Below are positions 23,037-30,456 of a stretch of 33,568 bases of DNA, piece after piece. The position numbers and the translations under genes are program-made. Source of the DNA: DATCDE01 sp038252405. GTDB taxonomy: Bacteria; Actinomycetota; Actinomycetes; Prado026. The stretch lies in assembly GCA_038252405.1 (NCBI GenBank), contig JBBSAJ010000030.1:1-33568 (forward strand), in the 5' to 3' direction. Positions within the stretch are counted from its first letter, which is position 1; each line of letters starts with the position of its first letter. The notes below the pieces were generated by a model. It worked only from the letters and a program-made list of their open reading frames with translations. It was not told where the DNA came from and made no database searches.

Positions 23037-23042
23037 TACCCT
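23037..23042 (+). promoter_or_regulatory. Leaderless -10 of the acyltransferase gene (TACCCT)
   Basis: TACCCT lies 6 bases before GTG 23049. Its presence argues against the in-frame ATG at 23025 as the start. Confidence 0.6.
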
Positions 23043-23048
23043 GAGACG

Positions 23049-24452
23049 GTGGTCGGACCTGCGGCTCCGCCGCCGTCGCGATCGCCGTCCGCGCGGGACC
23101 TGTCGGCCGCGACACCCGAGGGCCGGGACCGCTTCGTCGACCTGCTGCGGGTGCTCGCGCTGCTCGCGGTGATGCTGGGCCACTTTCTGATGGCCGCCGT
23201 CGTGGTCGCCCCGGACGGCCGGGTCACCGTGACGAACACGCTCGTCCTGGTCCCCTCGGCCCAGCTGCTGACCTGGCTGTTCCAGGTGATGCCGTGGTTC
23301 TTCGCGGTCGGCGGCTTCTCGCACGCGGTCGCGCTGGGCTCGCTGGCTCGCCGCGATGGCAGCTACGCCGACTTCGTGCACGCGCGCGTGGACCGCCTGC
23401 TGGTGCCGACGATCGCGTTCGCGGCCACCGGGCTGGTCGCCGGCGTGGTGGTCGAGGCGCTCGGGCGGCTGGACGACCGCGCCGTGATGGTGCTGCGGAT
23501 CGTGGCCCAGCCGCTGTGGTTCATCGGGATCTACCTCGGCGTGGTCGCGTTCGCCCCGTGGATGCTGCAGGCCCACCGGCGGTTCGGCGTCCGGGTCCTC
23601 GTCGTGGCCACGGTGCTGGTCGCCGTCGTGGACGTGCTGCGGATCGGGCTGGACCTGCCCTACGTGGGCTACCTGAACTTCGCGTTCGTCTGGCTGGCTG
23701 TGCACCAGTGCGGGTTCTTCTGCGCGGACGGCGGGCCGCAGCGGGGTGGCCGGCCGTTCGCGCTGACGCTCGCGGGGGTGGGCCTCGTGGTCACCGTCAT
23801 GCTGGTGACGCTCGGCCCGTACCCGCGGTCGATGGTGACGCTGCCCGGCGAGACGACGTCGAACATGACGCCGCCGTCGCTCGCGCTGCTGACGTTCTCC
23901 GCCTGGCTGCTCGGCCTGGCCCTGCTGCTGCGCCCCGCGTTCACCCGGCTGCTGGCCCGCCGCGGACCGTGGACGGTCGTCGTCGCGGCCAACGGGGTCG
24001 CCATGACCGCTTTCCTGTGGCACCTCACCGCGATCACCATGGTGAGCGGCGGCCTGCTGCTGTCCGGCGGGCCGTTCTTCCCCGACGTCGGCAGCGTGTC
24101 CTGGTGGCTGCTGCGGCTGGCGTTCCTGCTGCTCGTCGTCGCGGTGCTGGCCCTGCTGGTGTCGCTGTTCCGGCGGTTCGAGCGGCCGCGCCGGCTGGTC
24201 GTTCCGCCGCCGGGGGCGCGGCGCGCGCACCGCGACGGGCTGGCCGCGCTCGGCCTGGCCCTCTCGCTGCTCGGCGTCCTGGGCTTCTCGGTGGCCGGGT
24301 TCGCCGGCGTGCTGTCGCAGCGGACGGCGACGCTGGTCGTGCTGCCGATGACCCCGGCGGTGGCGGCGCTGCTGCTCGGCTGGGGCGCCCTGCTGGTGCG
24401 CTGGACCGCGGCGCCGGTCAGCCGGCGTCCGTCGTCCGGTCCAGCAGCCTGA
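23049..24452 (+). CDS. Acyltransferase 3-family membrane protein
   Basis: A 467-residue multi-pass membrane protein. DRFVDLLRVLALLAVMLGH (about 28-46) holds the family's DLLR and histidine signature, followed by PWFFAVGGFSHAVAL and about ten further helices, with NGVAMTAFLWHLTAI late in the chain. These enzymes move acyl groups to sugars, lipids or cell-wall polymers. The acceptor is unknown; being divergent from crtA, which starts 46 bases away, it might acylate the carotenoid glycoside, but a lipoglycan or wall target is equally possible. GTG 23049 is chosen from the promoter; ATG 23025 would add eight residues. The last 35 bases overlap the convergent hydrolase gene. Confidence 0.83.
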   Translation: MVGPAAPPPSRSPSARDLSAATPEGRDRFVDLLRVLALLAVMLGHFLMAAVVVAPDGRVTVTNTLVLVPSAQLLTWLFQVMPWFFAVGGFSHAVALGSLARRDGSYADFVHARVDRLLVPTIAFAATGLVAGVVVEALGRLDDRAVMVLRIVAQPLWFIGIYLGVVAFAPWMLQAHRRFGVRVLVVATVLVAVVDVLRIGLDLPYVGYLNFAFVWLAVHQCGFFCADGGPQRGGRPFALTLAGVGLVVTVMLVTLGPYPRSMVTLPGETTSNMTPPSLALLTFSAWLLGLALLLRPAFTRLLARRGPWTVVVAANGVAMTAFLWHLTAITMVSGGLLLSGGPFFPDVGSVSWWLLRLAFLLLVVAVLALLVSLFRRFERPRRLVVPPPGARRAHRDGLAALGLALSLLGVLGFSVAGFAGVLSQRTATLVVLPMTPAVAALLLGWGALLVRWTAAPVSRRPSSGPAA

Positions 24453-25203
24453 GCACGGCACCGGGGGCGTCCCACTGCGGGACGTGCCCGCAGTGCGGCA
24501 GCACCACCCACTCGGCGTGTGCCGGCAGCAGCGACCGCTCCTGGGAGGACCGGGCGGGCAGCACGTGGTCGCGGTCGCCCCACACGGCGGTGACCGGGAC
24601 GTCCGCGGGGATCGAGCCGGCCCGGTCGAAGCGGAGCCCCAGGGTGCCGTCGAGGGTGGCCGGGTAGCCGGCGGCGTCGGTCTGGGCGCGGGCCGCCTCC
24701 AGCGCGACGTCGTAGGGGATCTGTGCGGGCCAGGCGGACACCGAGGCGAAGGCCAGCCCGCGTGCGGCCCGCGACCGCAGCACCAGCGGTTGGACCCCGC
24801 GGGTGGCCCGGGCCGCGACCCGGTTCACCCGGACCACCGGGTTGCGCCGCTGGCTGGGGCGCAGCCACAGCCCGGCCGGGGCCAGCGCGGTCACCGACCG
24901 GGCCCGGCCGTCGGCCGCCAGCTCCAGGCTGACCCAGCCGCCCAGGGAGTTGCCGAGCAGGTGCGGGCGGTCCCAGCCGAGGTGGTCGAGCAGGGCCCCG
25001 ACGGTCCTGGCCAGCCGGGGCGGCGTGGCCGGCTCGGTGCGCGGCAGCGCCGGGGAGCGCCCATGACCGGGGAGGTCGACGGCGACGACGTCGTAGCGGG
25101 CGGCCAGGCGGGGGAGCAGCGGGTCCCAGGTGGTGGCCGCCGAGCCCAGGCCGTGGACGAGGAGCAGCGGGGGTCCGGACCCCCGGCGGGTGTGAGCCAG
25201 CAC
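24418..25203 (-). CDS. Alpha/beta-hydrolase fold protein
   Basis: A 261-residue hydrolase of the alpha/beta fold. LLLVHGLGSAATTWDPLL (about 13-30) gives the oxyanion HG, VVAVDLPGHGRS follows, the nucleophile elbow is GNSLGG with Ser86, the acid is likely in VTAVWGDRDHVLP, and His in LPHCGHVPQWD near the C-terminus. All triad positions are present, so it should be an active esterase, lipase or C-C hydrolase; the substrate is not readable. GTG 25203 lies 6 bases after the ybaK stop, so both form one unit. Its 3' end runs 35 bases into the acyltransferase gene on the other strand. Confidence 0.87.
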   Translation of the reverse strand: MLAHTRRGSGPPLLLVHGLGSAATTWDPLLPRLAARYDVVAVDLPGHGRSPALPRTEPATPPRLARTVGALLDHLGWDRPHLLGNSLGGWVSLELAADGRARSVTALAPAGLWLRPSQRRNPVVRVNRVAARATRGVQPLVLRSRAARGLAFASVSAWPAQIPYDVALEAARAQTDAAGYPATLDGTLGLRFDRAGSIPADVPVTAVWGDRDHVLPARSSQERSLLPAHAEWVVLPHCGHVPQWDAPGAVLRLLDRTTDAG

Positions 25204-25209
25204 CGTCGG

Positions 25210-25683
25210 TCAGCCGACCTCGGCCGGCTGGCCCCCGGTGATGCGCAGCAGCTCGTCGTAGGACGTCGGGAACACGGTGTGCGGGTGCCCGGCCGCGGCC
25301 CAGACCACCGGGTGGCGGGCCAGGTCGACGTCCACGAGGGTGCGCAGGGGGTGTGGGTGCCCCACCGGTGCGACGCCGCCGATCGCCATGCCGGTGTGCT
25401 TGCGGACGAAGTCGGCGTCGGCCCGCTTCACCTGGGCCACCCCGAGGACCGCGGCGACCTCGAGGGTGTCCACCCGGTGCGCTCCCGAGGTCATGACGAG
25501 TAGGGGCTGCCCGTCGGCCTCGAAGACCAGCGAGTTCGCGATGGCGCCGACCTCGCAGCCGAGCTGGGCGGCGGCCGCCGCAGCGGTCGGTGCGGCGTCG
25601 TCCAGCGCGATGGGGTCGCCGGTGGCCCCGACCGCGCGCAGCGCCTCGGTGACCCGGACGACCGTGGGGTGGTTCAGCGCCAT
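25210..25683 (-). CDS. YbaK/ProX-type aminoacyl-tRNA deacylase-like protein
   Basis: A 157-residue protein of the YbaK/EbsC family, whose members hydrolyse mischarged tRNAs such as Cys- or Ala-tRNA(Pro) in trans. Recognised by GAIANSLVFEADGQPLLVMTSGAHRVD (about 45-71), with the invariant lysine lying either here or in VKRADADFVRKHTG, and by AIGGVAPVGHP (about 100-110), the conserved GG.PPxG-type loop. ATG 25683 is preceded by TAGGCT with a 6-base gap. The stop is 6 bases from the downstream hydrolase start. Divergent from the SOS-controlled operon across 76 bases. Exact tRNA specificity cannot be assigned. Confidence 0.87.
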   Translation of the reverse strand: MALNHPTVVRVTEALRAVGATGDPIALDDAAPTAAAAAAQLGCEVGAIANSLVFEADGQPLLVMTSGAHRVDTLEVAAVLGVAQVKRADADFVRKHTGMAIGGVAPVGHPHPLRTLVDVDLARHPVVWAAAGHPHTVFPTSYDELLRITGGQPAEVG

Positions 25684-25689
25684 GGCCGC

Positions 25690-25695
25690 AGCCTA
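25690..25695 (-). promoter_or_regulatory. Leaderless -10 of ybaK (TAGGCT)
   Basis: TAGGCT is 6 bases before ATG 25683, identical in hexamer and gap to the crtE promoter. Confidence 0.6.
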
Positions 25696-25701
25696 AGGGC
25701 C

Positions 25702-25732
25702 TTGACGGGTTGTCGCCGCCCCGGAGTATGGT
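25702..25732 (+). promoter_or_regulatory. Promoter of the SOS-type operon (TTGACG / TATGGT)
   Basis: TTGACG (25702-25707) and TATGGT (25727-25732) are 19 bases apart, one of the few promoters here with a recognisable -35. The -10 abuts the LexA box, so bound LexA should block it. Confidence 0.6.
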
Positions 25733-25747
25733 CGAACACATGTTCGA
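25732..25747. promoter_or_regulatory. LexA-binding SOS box
   Basis: TCGAACACATGTTCGA is a perfect 7+7 palindrome with central CA and fits the M. tuberculosis LexA consensus TCGAAC-N4-GTTCGA exactly. It overlaps the last base of the -10 and the transcription start of the DUF6504 operon, an ideal repression site. Strong ribosome binding site GAAGGAGGT follows directly. Confidence 0.92.
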
Positions 25748-25759
25748 AGGAGGTGCTCG

Positions 25760-26083
25760 GTGACCCGACGCTACGCGGACCCGGTGCTCGACGCCGTCGA
25801 CGTCCGCCGCGACCAGTCCGGCCAACGGCCGGTCCAGTTCCGGTGGCGGGGCCGGCTGTACCTCGTGCGCGACGTGCTGGCGCACTGGGTCGAGGTCGGG
25901 GCCTGGTGGCGGCAGCGTGGCGCCGACGGGCTGCCCGTACGGGTCGACGAGGCGGGCCGGCAGGTGTGGCGGGTGGAGGCGGTCGTGCATCAGCTGGCCG
26001 GCCGGGCCGCGGCGTCCGGGGTCTACGACCTCGCCTACGACGAGAGCGCGCGGACGTGGACCCTCGCCCGCGCGCTGGACTGA
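25760..26083 (+). CDS. DUF6504-type small protein under LexA control
   Basis: A 107-residue protein with no assigned function. It resembles actinobacterial DUF6504 proteins: VQFRWRGRLYLVRDVLAHWVE (about 29-49) and a following WW, then VWRVEAV, and a C-terminal YDLAYDESARTWTLARALD. The many aromatic and beta-prone residues suggest a compact beta-rich fold, with no membrane segment. GTG 25760 is supported by an excellent Shine-Dalgarno (GAAGGAGG) 5-6 bases upstream, unlike the leaderless genes around it. A perfect LexA box in its promoter makes it a predicted DNA-damage-inducible gene. The HEPN gene follows after 12 bases. Family members tend to lie near translesion polymerase genes, but none is in this window. 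Confidence 0.75.
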   Translation: MTRRYADPVLDAVDVRRDQSGQRPVQFRWRGRLYLVRDVLAHWVEVGAWWRQRGADGLPVRVDEAGRQVWRVEAVVHQLAGRAAASGVYDLAYDESARTWTLARALD

Positions 26084-26095
26084 CCGGGAGGGACT

Positions 26096-26524
26096 GTGGA
26101 GATGCCCGTGGTGATTCCCAGGGCGCCCGTGGGGCCGGCGTCCCACGAGCTGCTCGAGGCGGCCCGGCGCGGACTGGTCGAGGCGGCCACCGCGCCCACC
26201 CCGGCCGAGCGGTACGTCGCGGCGCACCTGACGGCGCTGCGGGCGGCCGCTGCCGTGCTGGCCGCACGGGCCCGGCCCGGCAGCGCCCGGCGCGGCCCGC
26301 GCAGCGCCTGGGAGCTGCTGCCCCAGGTGGCCCCCGAGCTCGGTGAGTGGGCCGCGTTCTTCGCCGCGGGGGCGGGCAAGCGGGCCGCCGCAGAGGCCGG
26401 ACTGACCAGGGCGGTCAGCGCCCGCGAGGCCGACGACCTGCTGCGCGATGCCGCGACCTTCCTCGCGTTGGTGGCCACCACCCTCGGGGTGCCGCACCAG
26501 GACACCTTCCCGCTGGTGGGCTGA
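26096..26524 (+). CDS. SAV_6107-type HEPN-domain protein
   Basis: A 142-residue, almost wholly helical protein with the pattern AERYVAAHLTALRAAAAVLAARARP (about 40-64), then AWELLPQVAPELGEWAAFFAAGAGKRAAAEAG and AREADDLLRDAATFLALV. This matches the SAV_6107 family of HEPN-fold proteins of actinobacteria. HEPN domains often bind nucleotides or act as RNases when an R-x4-6-H motif is present; RYVAAH (R-x4-H) is a possible match, at about residues 42-47. GTG 26096, 12 bases after the DUF6504 stop and preceded by GGGAGGG, makes a two-gene operon controlled by the LexA box. Actual role unknown. Confidence 0.75.
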   Translation: MEMPVVIPRAPVGPASHELLEAARRGLVEAATAPTPAERYVAAHLTALRAAAAVLAARARPGSARRGPRSAWELLPQVAPELGEWAAFFAAGAGKRAAAEAGLTRAVSAREADDLLRDAATFLALVATTLGVPHQDTFPLVG

Positions 26525-26547
26525 GCGGGCTCGTTGGTGGGACCAGC

Positions 26548-26569
26548 GCAACGGTTGCAACCGATTGCA
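26548..26569. promoter_or_regulatory. Overlapping palindromes with TTGCA/TGCAA half-sites
   Basis: GCAACGGTTGC (26548-26558), CGGTTGCAACCG (26552-26563) and TGCAACCGATTGCA (26556-26569) overlap. The TGCAA-N4-TTGCA form resembles LacI-family operators. It lies about 35 bases upstream of the -35 of the coxM promoter, fitting a regulator site for the CO dehydrogenase operon. The binding protein is unknown. Confidence 0.5.
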
Positions 26570-26600
26570 TGAGAGATCGCCGTGAACTGGCCCCGATCCA

Positions 26601-26629
26601 TTGCCGTGACCGGATCGACAGGGCACAGT
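26601..26629 (+). promoter_or_regulatory. Promoter of the cox operon (TTGCCG / CACAGT)
   Basis: TTGCCG (26601-26606) and CACAGT (26624-26629) with a 17-base spacer. The start of transcription should fall near 26636, the first base of the 18-bp operator palindrome. The mRNA would have a leader of about 50 bases. Confidence 0.5.
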
Positions 26630-26635
26630 GAGCGG

Positions 26636-26653
26636 ATGTGGCGTACGCCACAT
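26636..26653. promoter_or_regulatory. Perfect 18-bp operator palindrome before coxM
   Basis: ATGTGGCGTACGCCACAT is fully self-complementary. It covers the expected transcription start of the cox operon, 35 bases upstream of the coxM GTG, so a dimeric repressor bound here would block initiation. The regulator is not encoded in the window. As RNA it could also form a 5' hairpin. Confidence 0.75.
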
Positions 26654-26687
26654 TCTCCTGACCCTGAGACCGGCCAGAGGGGACAGC

Positions 26688-27560
26688 GTGCAGACACCCG
26701 CGGAGATCGACTACGCGCGAGCGAGCAGTGTCGACCAAGCGATCGCCCTGCTCGAGGAACACGGTGAGGATGCGCGGGTCATCGCGGGTGGGCACAGCCT
26801 GCTGCCGATGATGAAGCTGCGCCTGGCCCGGCCTGAGTGGATCATCGACATCAACGATCTGCACGAGCTGCGGGCCATCCGGGTCGAGGGCGGGGAGCTC
26901 GTGCTCGGCGCCCTGACCCGGCACGCCGACGTGCTCGAGTCGCCCGTCGTGGGCGAGCACTACCCGATCCTGGTCGACGCCGAGCGGGTCATCGCCGACC
27001 CGGTCGTGCGCAACCGGGGCACCGTGGGCGGCTCGTTCTGCCAGGCCGACCCCGCGGAGGACCTCGCCGCCGTCGGCTCGGCGCTGCGGGCGAACGTCGT
27101 CATCCGCTCCTCCAGCGGCACCCGCACGGTGCCCGCCAGGGAGTTCCACACCGGCCCCTACGAGACCGAGGTCGGCCCGGCCGAGCTGCTCGTCGAGGTG
27201 CGCATCCCCATCCGGCCGTCCGCGGGCAGCGCCTACGAGAAGGTCGAGCGTCGGGCCGGCGACTGGGCGATCGCCGCGGCCGGCGCCTTCGTCGAGCTGT
27301 CCGGCGGCGTGGTCTCGGACGTCGGCATCGGGCTGTCCGCGGTCGGGGCCCGGCACTACTGCGCGGCCGAGGCCGAGGGGTTCCTGCGCGGCCAGGCGCC
27401 CACCCCGGAGAACCTGGCCGAGGCCGGGCGGATCGCGGCCGAGCACTGCTCGCCGACGTCCGACCAGCGGGGGCCGGCCGACTACAAGCGCCATCTCGTC
27501 GGCGAGCTGACGAAACGAGCGCTGAGCCGATCGGTCGAGCGAGCTGGAGGGGGAGCCTGA
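26688..27560 (+). CDS. coxM: Aerobic CO dehydrogenase, medium (FAD) subunit
   Basis: A 290-residue FAD-binding subunit that passes electrons from the iron-sulfur subunit to quinone. Flavin contacts are ARVIAGGHSLLPMMKLRLA (about 24-42) and RNRGTVGGSFCQADPAEDL (about 110-128), followed by the C-terminal CO dehydrogenase flavoprotein domain (YEKVERRAGDWAIAAAGAF). GTG 26688 is preceded by AGAGGGGACA as ribosome site. It is the first gene of coxM-S-L, the order seen in form I CO dehydrogenases. Its stop TGA overlaps the ATG of coxS by one base (TGATG). Confidence 0.95.
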   Translation: MQTPAEIDYARASSVDQAIALLEEHGEDARVIAGGHSLLPMMKLRLARPEWIIDINDLHELRAIRVEGGELVLGALTRHADVLESPVVGEHYPILVDAERVIADPVVRNRGTVGGSFCQADPAEDLAAVGSALRANVVIRSSSGTRTVPAREFHTGPYETEVGPAELLVEVRIPIRPSAGSAYEKVERRAGDWAIAAAGAFVELSGGVVSDVGIGLSAVGARHYCAAEAEGFLRGQAPTPENLAEAGRIAAEHCSPTSDQRGPADYKRHLVGELTKRALSRSVERAGGGA

Positions 27561-28057
27561 TGCAGGTCACGATCACGGTCAACGGCACGCAGTTCACGCG
27601 TGACGTCGAGCCGCGGATGCTGCTCGTGCACTTCGTGCGCGACGAGCTGCGACTGACCGGCACCCACTGGGGCTGCGACACCTCCAACTGCGGCACCTGC
27701 GTGCTGTGGGTGGACGGCGAGCCGGTGAAGAGCTGCACGGTGCTCACGGTGATGGCCGACGGCCACGAGGTCACCACGGTCGAGGCCCTGGCGAAGGGCG
27801 GCCAGCTGGACCCGGTGCAGCAGGGGTTCATGGAGGAGCACGGCCTGCAGTGCGGCTTCTGCACCCCCGGGATGATGATGACCGCCCGCTGGCTGCTGGA
27901 CCGCAACCCGGACCCGGACGAGGGCACCATCCGCGAGGCCATCTCCGGGCAGATCTGCCGCTGCACCGGCTACGAGAACATCGTCCGCGCCATCCGCTGG
28001 GCGGCCGAGCACCCCGCACCGGCCGAGGAGCAGGCAGCAGAGGAGGTCCAGGCATGA
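27560..28057 (+). CDS. coxS: Aerobic CO dehydrogenase, small ([2Fe-2S]) subunit
   Basis: A 165-residue subunit carrying two [2Fe-2S] clusters that relay electrons from the molybdenum site to FAD. Plant-type cluster cysteines are C39, C44, C47 and C59 (WGCDTSNCGTCVLW); the second cluster has C98, C101, C133 and C135 (QCGFCTPGMMM and QICRCTGYENIV). All eight are present. ATG 27560 shares its A with the coxM stop, and the end overlaps coxL (ATGA). The acidic, Ala/Glu-rich C-terminal tail (after about 150) is an extension often seen in actinobacterial versions. Confidence 0.96.
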   Translation: MQVTITVNGTQFTRDVEPRMLLVHFVRDELRLTGTHWGCDTSNCGTCVLWVDGEPVKSCTVLTVMADGHEVTTVEALAKGGQLDPVQQGFMEEHGLQCGFCTPGMMMTARWLLDRNPDPDEGTIREAISGQICRCTGYENIVRAIRWAAEHPAPAEEQAAEEVQA

Positions 28058-30456
28058 CCGCCGTCGACGAGACCCCCGCCGTGCCGCTCAGCGCGGCCGG
28101 CAACCCCATCGGCTTCGGCCGGATGCTCCGCAAGGAGGACGTCCGGTTCGTCCGCGGCCACGGCAACTACGTCGACGACATCGCGCTGCCCGGGATGCTG
28201 CACGCGGCGATCCTGCGCAGCCCGTTCGCGCACGCGACGATCGTGTCGATCGACACCTCGGCCGCGGAGGCGCACCCGAAGGTCAAGGCGGTCATCACGG
28301 GCAAGCTTCTGGAGACCCTCAAGCTGGCCTGGATGCCCACCCTGTCGATGGATGTCCAGGCGGTGCTGGCGACCGACAAGGTCCGCTTCCACGGCCAGGA
28401 GGTGGCCTTCGTGGTGGCCGAGGACAAGTACTCCGCCCGGGACGCCCTCGAGCTGATCGACGTCGAGTACGAGCCGCTGCCCGCCGTCGTCGACGCCAAG
28501 AAGGCCCTCGACCCCGGCGCCCCGGTGATCCGCGACGACATCGAGGGCAAGACCGACAACCACATCTTCGACTGGGAGGCCGGCGACAAGGCGCTCGCCG
28601 ACGAGGTGTTCGCCAAGGCCGAGGTCGTCGTCAGCCAGCAGATGCTCTACCCGCGGGTGCACCCCAGCCCGATGGAGACCTGCGGCACGGTCGCCAGCAT
28701 GGACCCGATCACCGGCAAGCTCACGGTCTGGTCCACGAACCAGGCGCCGCACGCGCACCGCACCCTGTACGCCATCGTGGCCGGCATCCCCGAGCAGAAG
28801 ATACAGATCATCTCGCCGGACATCGGCGGCGGCTTCGGCGGCAAGGTCGGCATCTACCCCGGCTACGTGCTCGCGGTGGTCGGCTCGATCGTCACCGGCC
28901 AGCCGGTCAAGTGGGTCGAGGACCGCAGCGAGAACCTCATGTCCACCGCGTTCGCCCGTGACTACCACATGAACGGCTCGATCGCGGCGACGCGCGACGG
29001 CAAGATCCTCGGCCTGCGGGTCGACGTGCTCGCCGACCACGGCGCGTTCAACGGGACGGCGCAGCCGACCAAGTTCCCGGCCGGCTTCTTCCACATCTTC
29101 ACCGGCAGCTACGACCTGCAGGCCGCGCACTGCAAGGTCACCGGCGTCTACACCAACAAGGCACCCGGTGGGGTGGCCTACGCCTGCTCGTTCCGGGTCA
29201 CCGAGGCGGTCTACCTGGTCGAGCGGATGGTCGACGTCCTGGCCGACGAGCTCGGCATGGACCCGGCCGAGCTGCGGCTGAAGAACCTGCTGCGCCCTGA
29301 GCAGTTCCCGTACACCACCAAGACCGGCTGGGAGTACGACTCCGGCGACTACCCGCGCGCGCTGCGCAAGGCCATGGACATGGCCGGGTACGACCAGCTG
29401 CGCGCCGAGCAGGCCGAGAAGCGGACCCGCGGCGAGCTCATGGGCATCGGGATCAGCTTCTTCACCGAGGGGGTGGGCGCCGGCCCGCGCAAGCACATGG
29501 ACATCCTCGGCCTGGGCATGGCCGACGGCTGCGAGCTACGGGTGCACCCCACCGGCAAGGCGCAGATCCGGCTCAGCGTGCAGAGCCAGGGCCAGGGCCA
29601 CGAGACGACGTTCGCGCAGATCGTCTCGCACGAGCTCGGCATCCCGCCCGAGGACGTCGAGGTGATCCACGGGGACACCGACAACACCCCGTTCGGCCTG
29701 GGCACCTACGGGTCGCGCTCGACGCCGGTGTCCGGCGCCGCCGCGTCCGTGGTGTCCCGGGGGATCAGGGACAAGGCCCGGATCATCGCGGCGGCCGCCC
29801 TCGAGGTCTCGGTCGACGACCTGGAGTGGGAGCTCGGCCGCTGGTACGTCAAGGGCGATCCGGAGAAGGGCAAGACGATCAGCGAGATCGCCATGCTCAG
29901 CCATGGAGTCCTCGAGCTGCCGGAGGGGGTCGAGGGCCACCTCGACGCCTCGGTCGTCTACGACCCGCCGAACCTCACCTACCCGTTCGGGGCCTACATC
30001 TGCGTCGTGGACGTCGACCCGGGCACCGGTGCGGTCAAGGTGCGCCGGTTCATCGCGGTCGACGACTGCGGGCCGCGGATCAACCCGATGATCGTCGAGG
30101 GCCAGGTGCACGGCGGCCTGGCCGACGGCGTGGGCATGGCGCTCATGCAGCTCATGGCGTTCGACGAGAACGGCACCCACCTCGGCGGGTCGTTCATGGA
30201 CTACCTGCTGCCCAGCTCGATGGAGTGCCCGAGCTGGGAGACCGGAGAGACGGTGACCCCGTCCCCGCACCACCCGCTGGGGGTCAAGGGGGTCGGCGAG
30301 TCGGCCACGGTGGGCTCGCCGCCCGCGGTCGTCAACGCGGTGATCGACGCGCTGGAGCCGTACGGCGTCCGGCATGCCGACATGCCGCTGACCCCGGCCA
30401 ACGTGTGGCTGGCCATGCAGGGCCGGCAGCTGCGCAACGACCTCGCCGTGCCGTGA
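28054..30456 (+). CDS. coxL: Aerobic CO dehydrogenase, large (Mo-Cu) subunit, form I
   Basis: An 800-residue catalytic subunit oxidising CO to CO2 at a Cu-S-Mo site bound to molybdopterin cytosine dinucleotide. The form I signature AYACSFR (375-381) carries Cys378, the copper-binding cysteine equivalent to Cys388 in Oligotropha. GGGFGGKVGIYPGY binds the cofactor, and GVKGVGESATVG near the end carries the catalytic glutamate. This separates it from form II proteins, which have AYRGAGR. Length matches the family. ATG 28054 overlaps coxS, and the stop overlaps the next gene (GTGA). Atmospheric or local CO would serve as an electron and energy source. Confidence 0.97.
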   Translation: MTAVDETPAVPLSAAGNPIGFGRMLRKEDVRFVRGHGNYVDDIALPGMLHAAILRSPFAHATIVSIDTSAAEAHPKVKAVITGKLLETLKLAWMPTLSMDVQAVLATDKVRFHGQEVAFVVAEDKYSARDALELIDVEYEPLPAVVDAKKALDPGAPVIRDDIEGKTDNHIFDWEAGDKALADEVFAKAEVVVSQQMLYPRVHPSPMETCGTVASMDPITGKLTVWSTNQAPHAHRTLYAIVAGIPEQKIQIISPDIGGGFGGKVGIYPGYVLAVVGSIVTGQPVKWVEDRSENLMSTAFARDYHMNGSIAATRDGKILGLRVDVLADHGAFNGTAQPTKFPAGFFHIFTGSYDLQAAHCKVTGVYTNKAPGGVAYACSFRVTEAVYLVERMVDVLADELGMDPAELRLKNLLRPEQFPYTTKTGWEYDSGDYPRALRKAMDMAGYDQLRAEQAEKRTRGELMGIGISFFTEGVGAGPRKHMDILGLGMADGCELRVHPTGKAQIRLSVQSQGQGHETTFAQIVSHELGIPPEDVEVIHGDTDNTPFGLGTYGSRSTPVSGAAASVVSRGIRDKARIIAAAALEVSVDDLEWELGRWYVKGDPEKGKTISEIAMLSHGVLELPEGVEGHLDASVVYDPPNLTYPFGAYICVVDVDPGTGAVKVRRFIAVDDCGPRINPMIVEGQVHGGLADGVGMALMQLMAFDENGTHLGGSFMDYLLPSSMECPSWETGETVTPSPHHPLGVKGVGESATVGSPPAVVNAVIDALEPYGVRHADMPLTPANVWLAMQGRQLRNDLAVP

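Noticed and set aside
23669..26653. A 994-codon minus-strand frame through the acyltransferase, hydrolase and SOS operon
   Set aside because: Crosses genes of both strands and the LexA box region, with no domain; high-GC artefact.
29170..29200. Form II (BMS-type) CO dehydrogenase
   Set aside because: The active-site loop reads AYACSFR, not AYRGAGR, and gene order is M-S-L.
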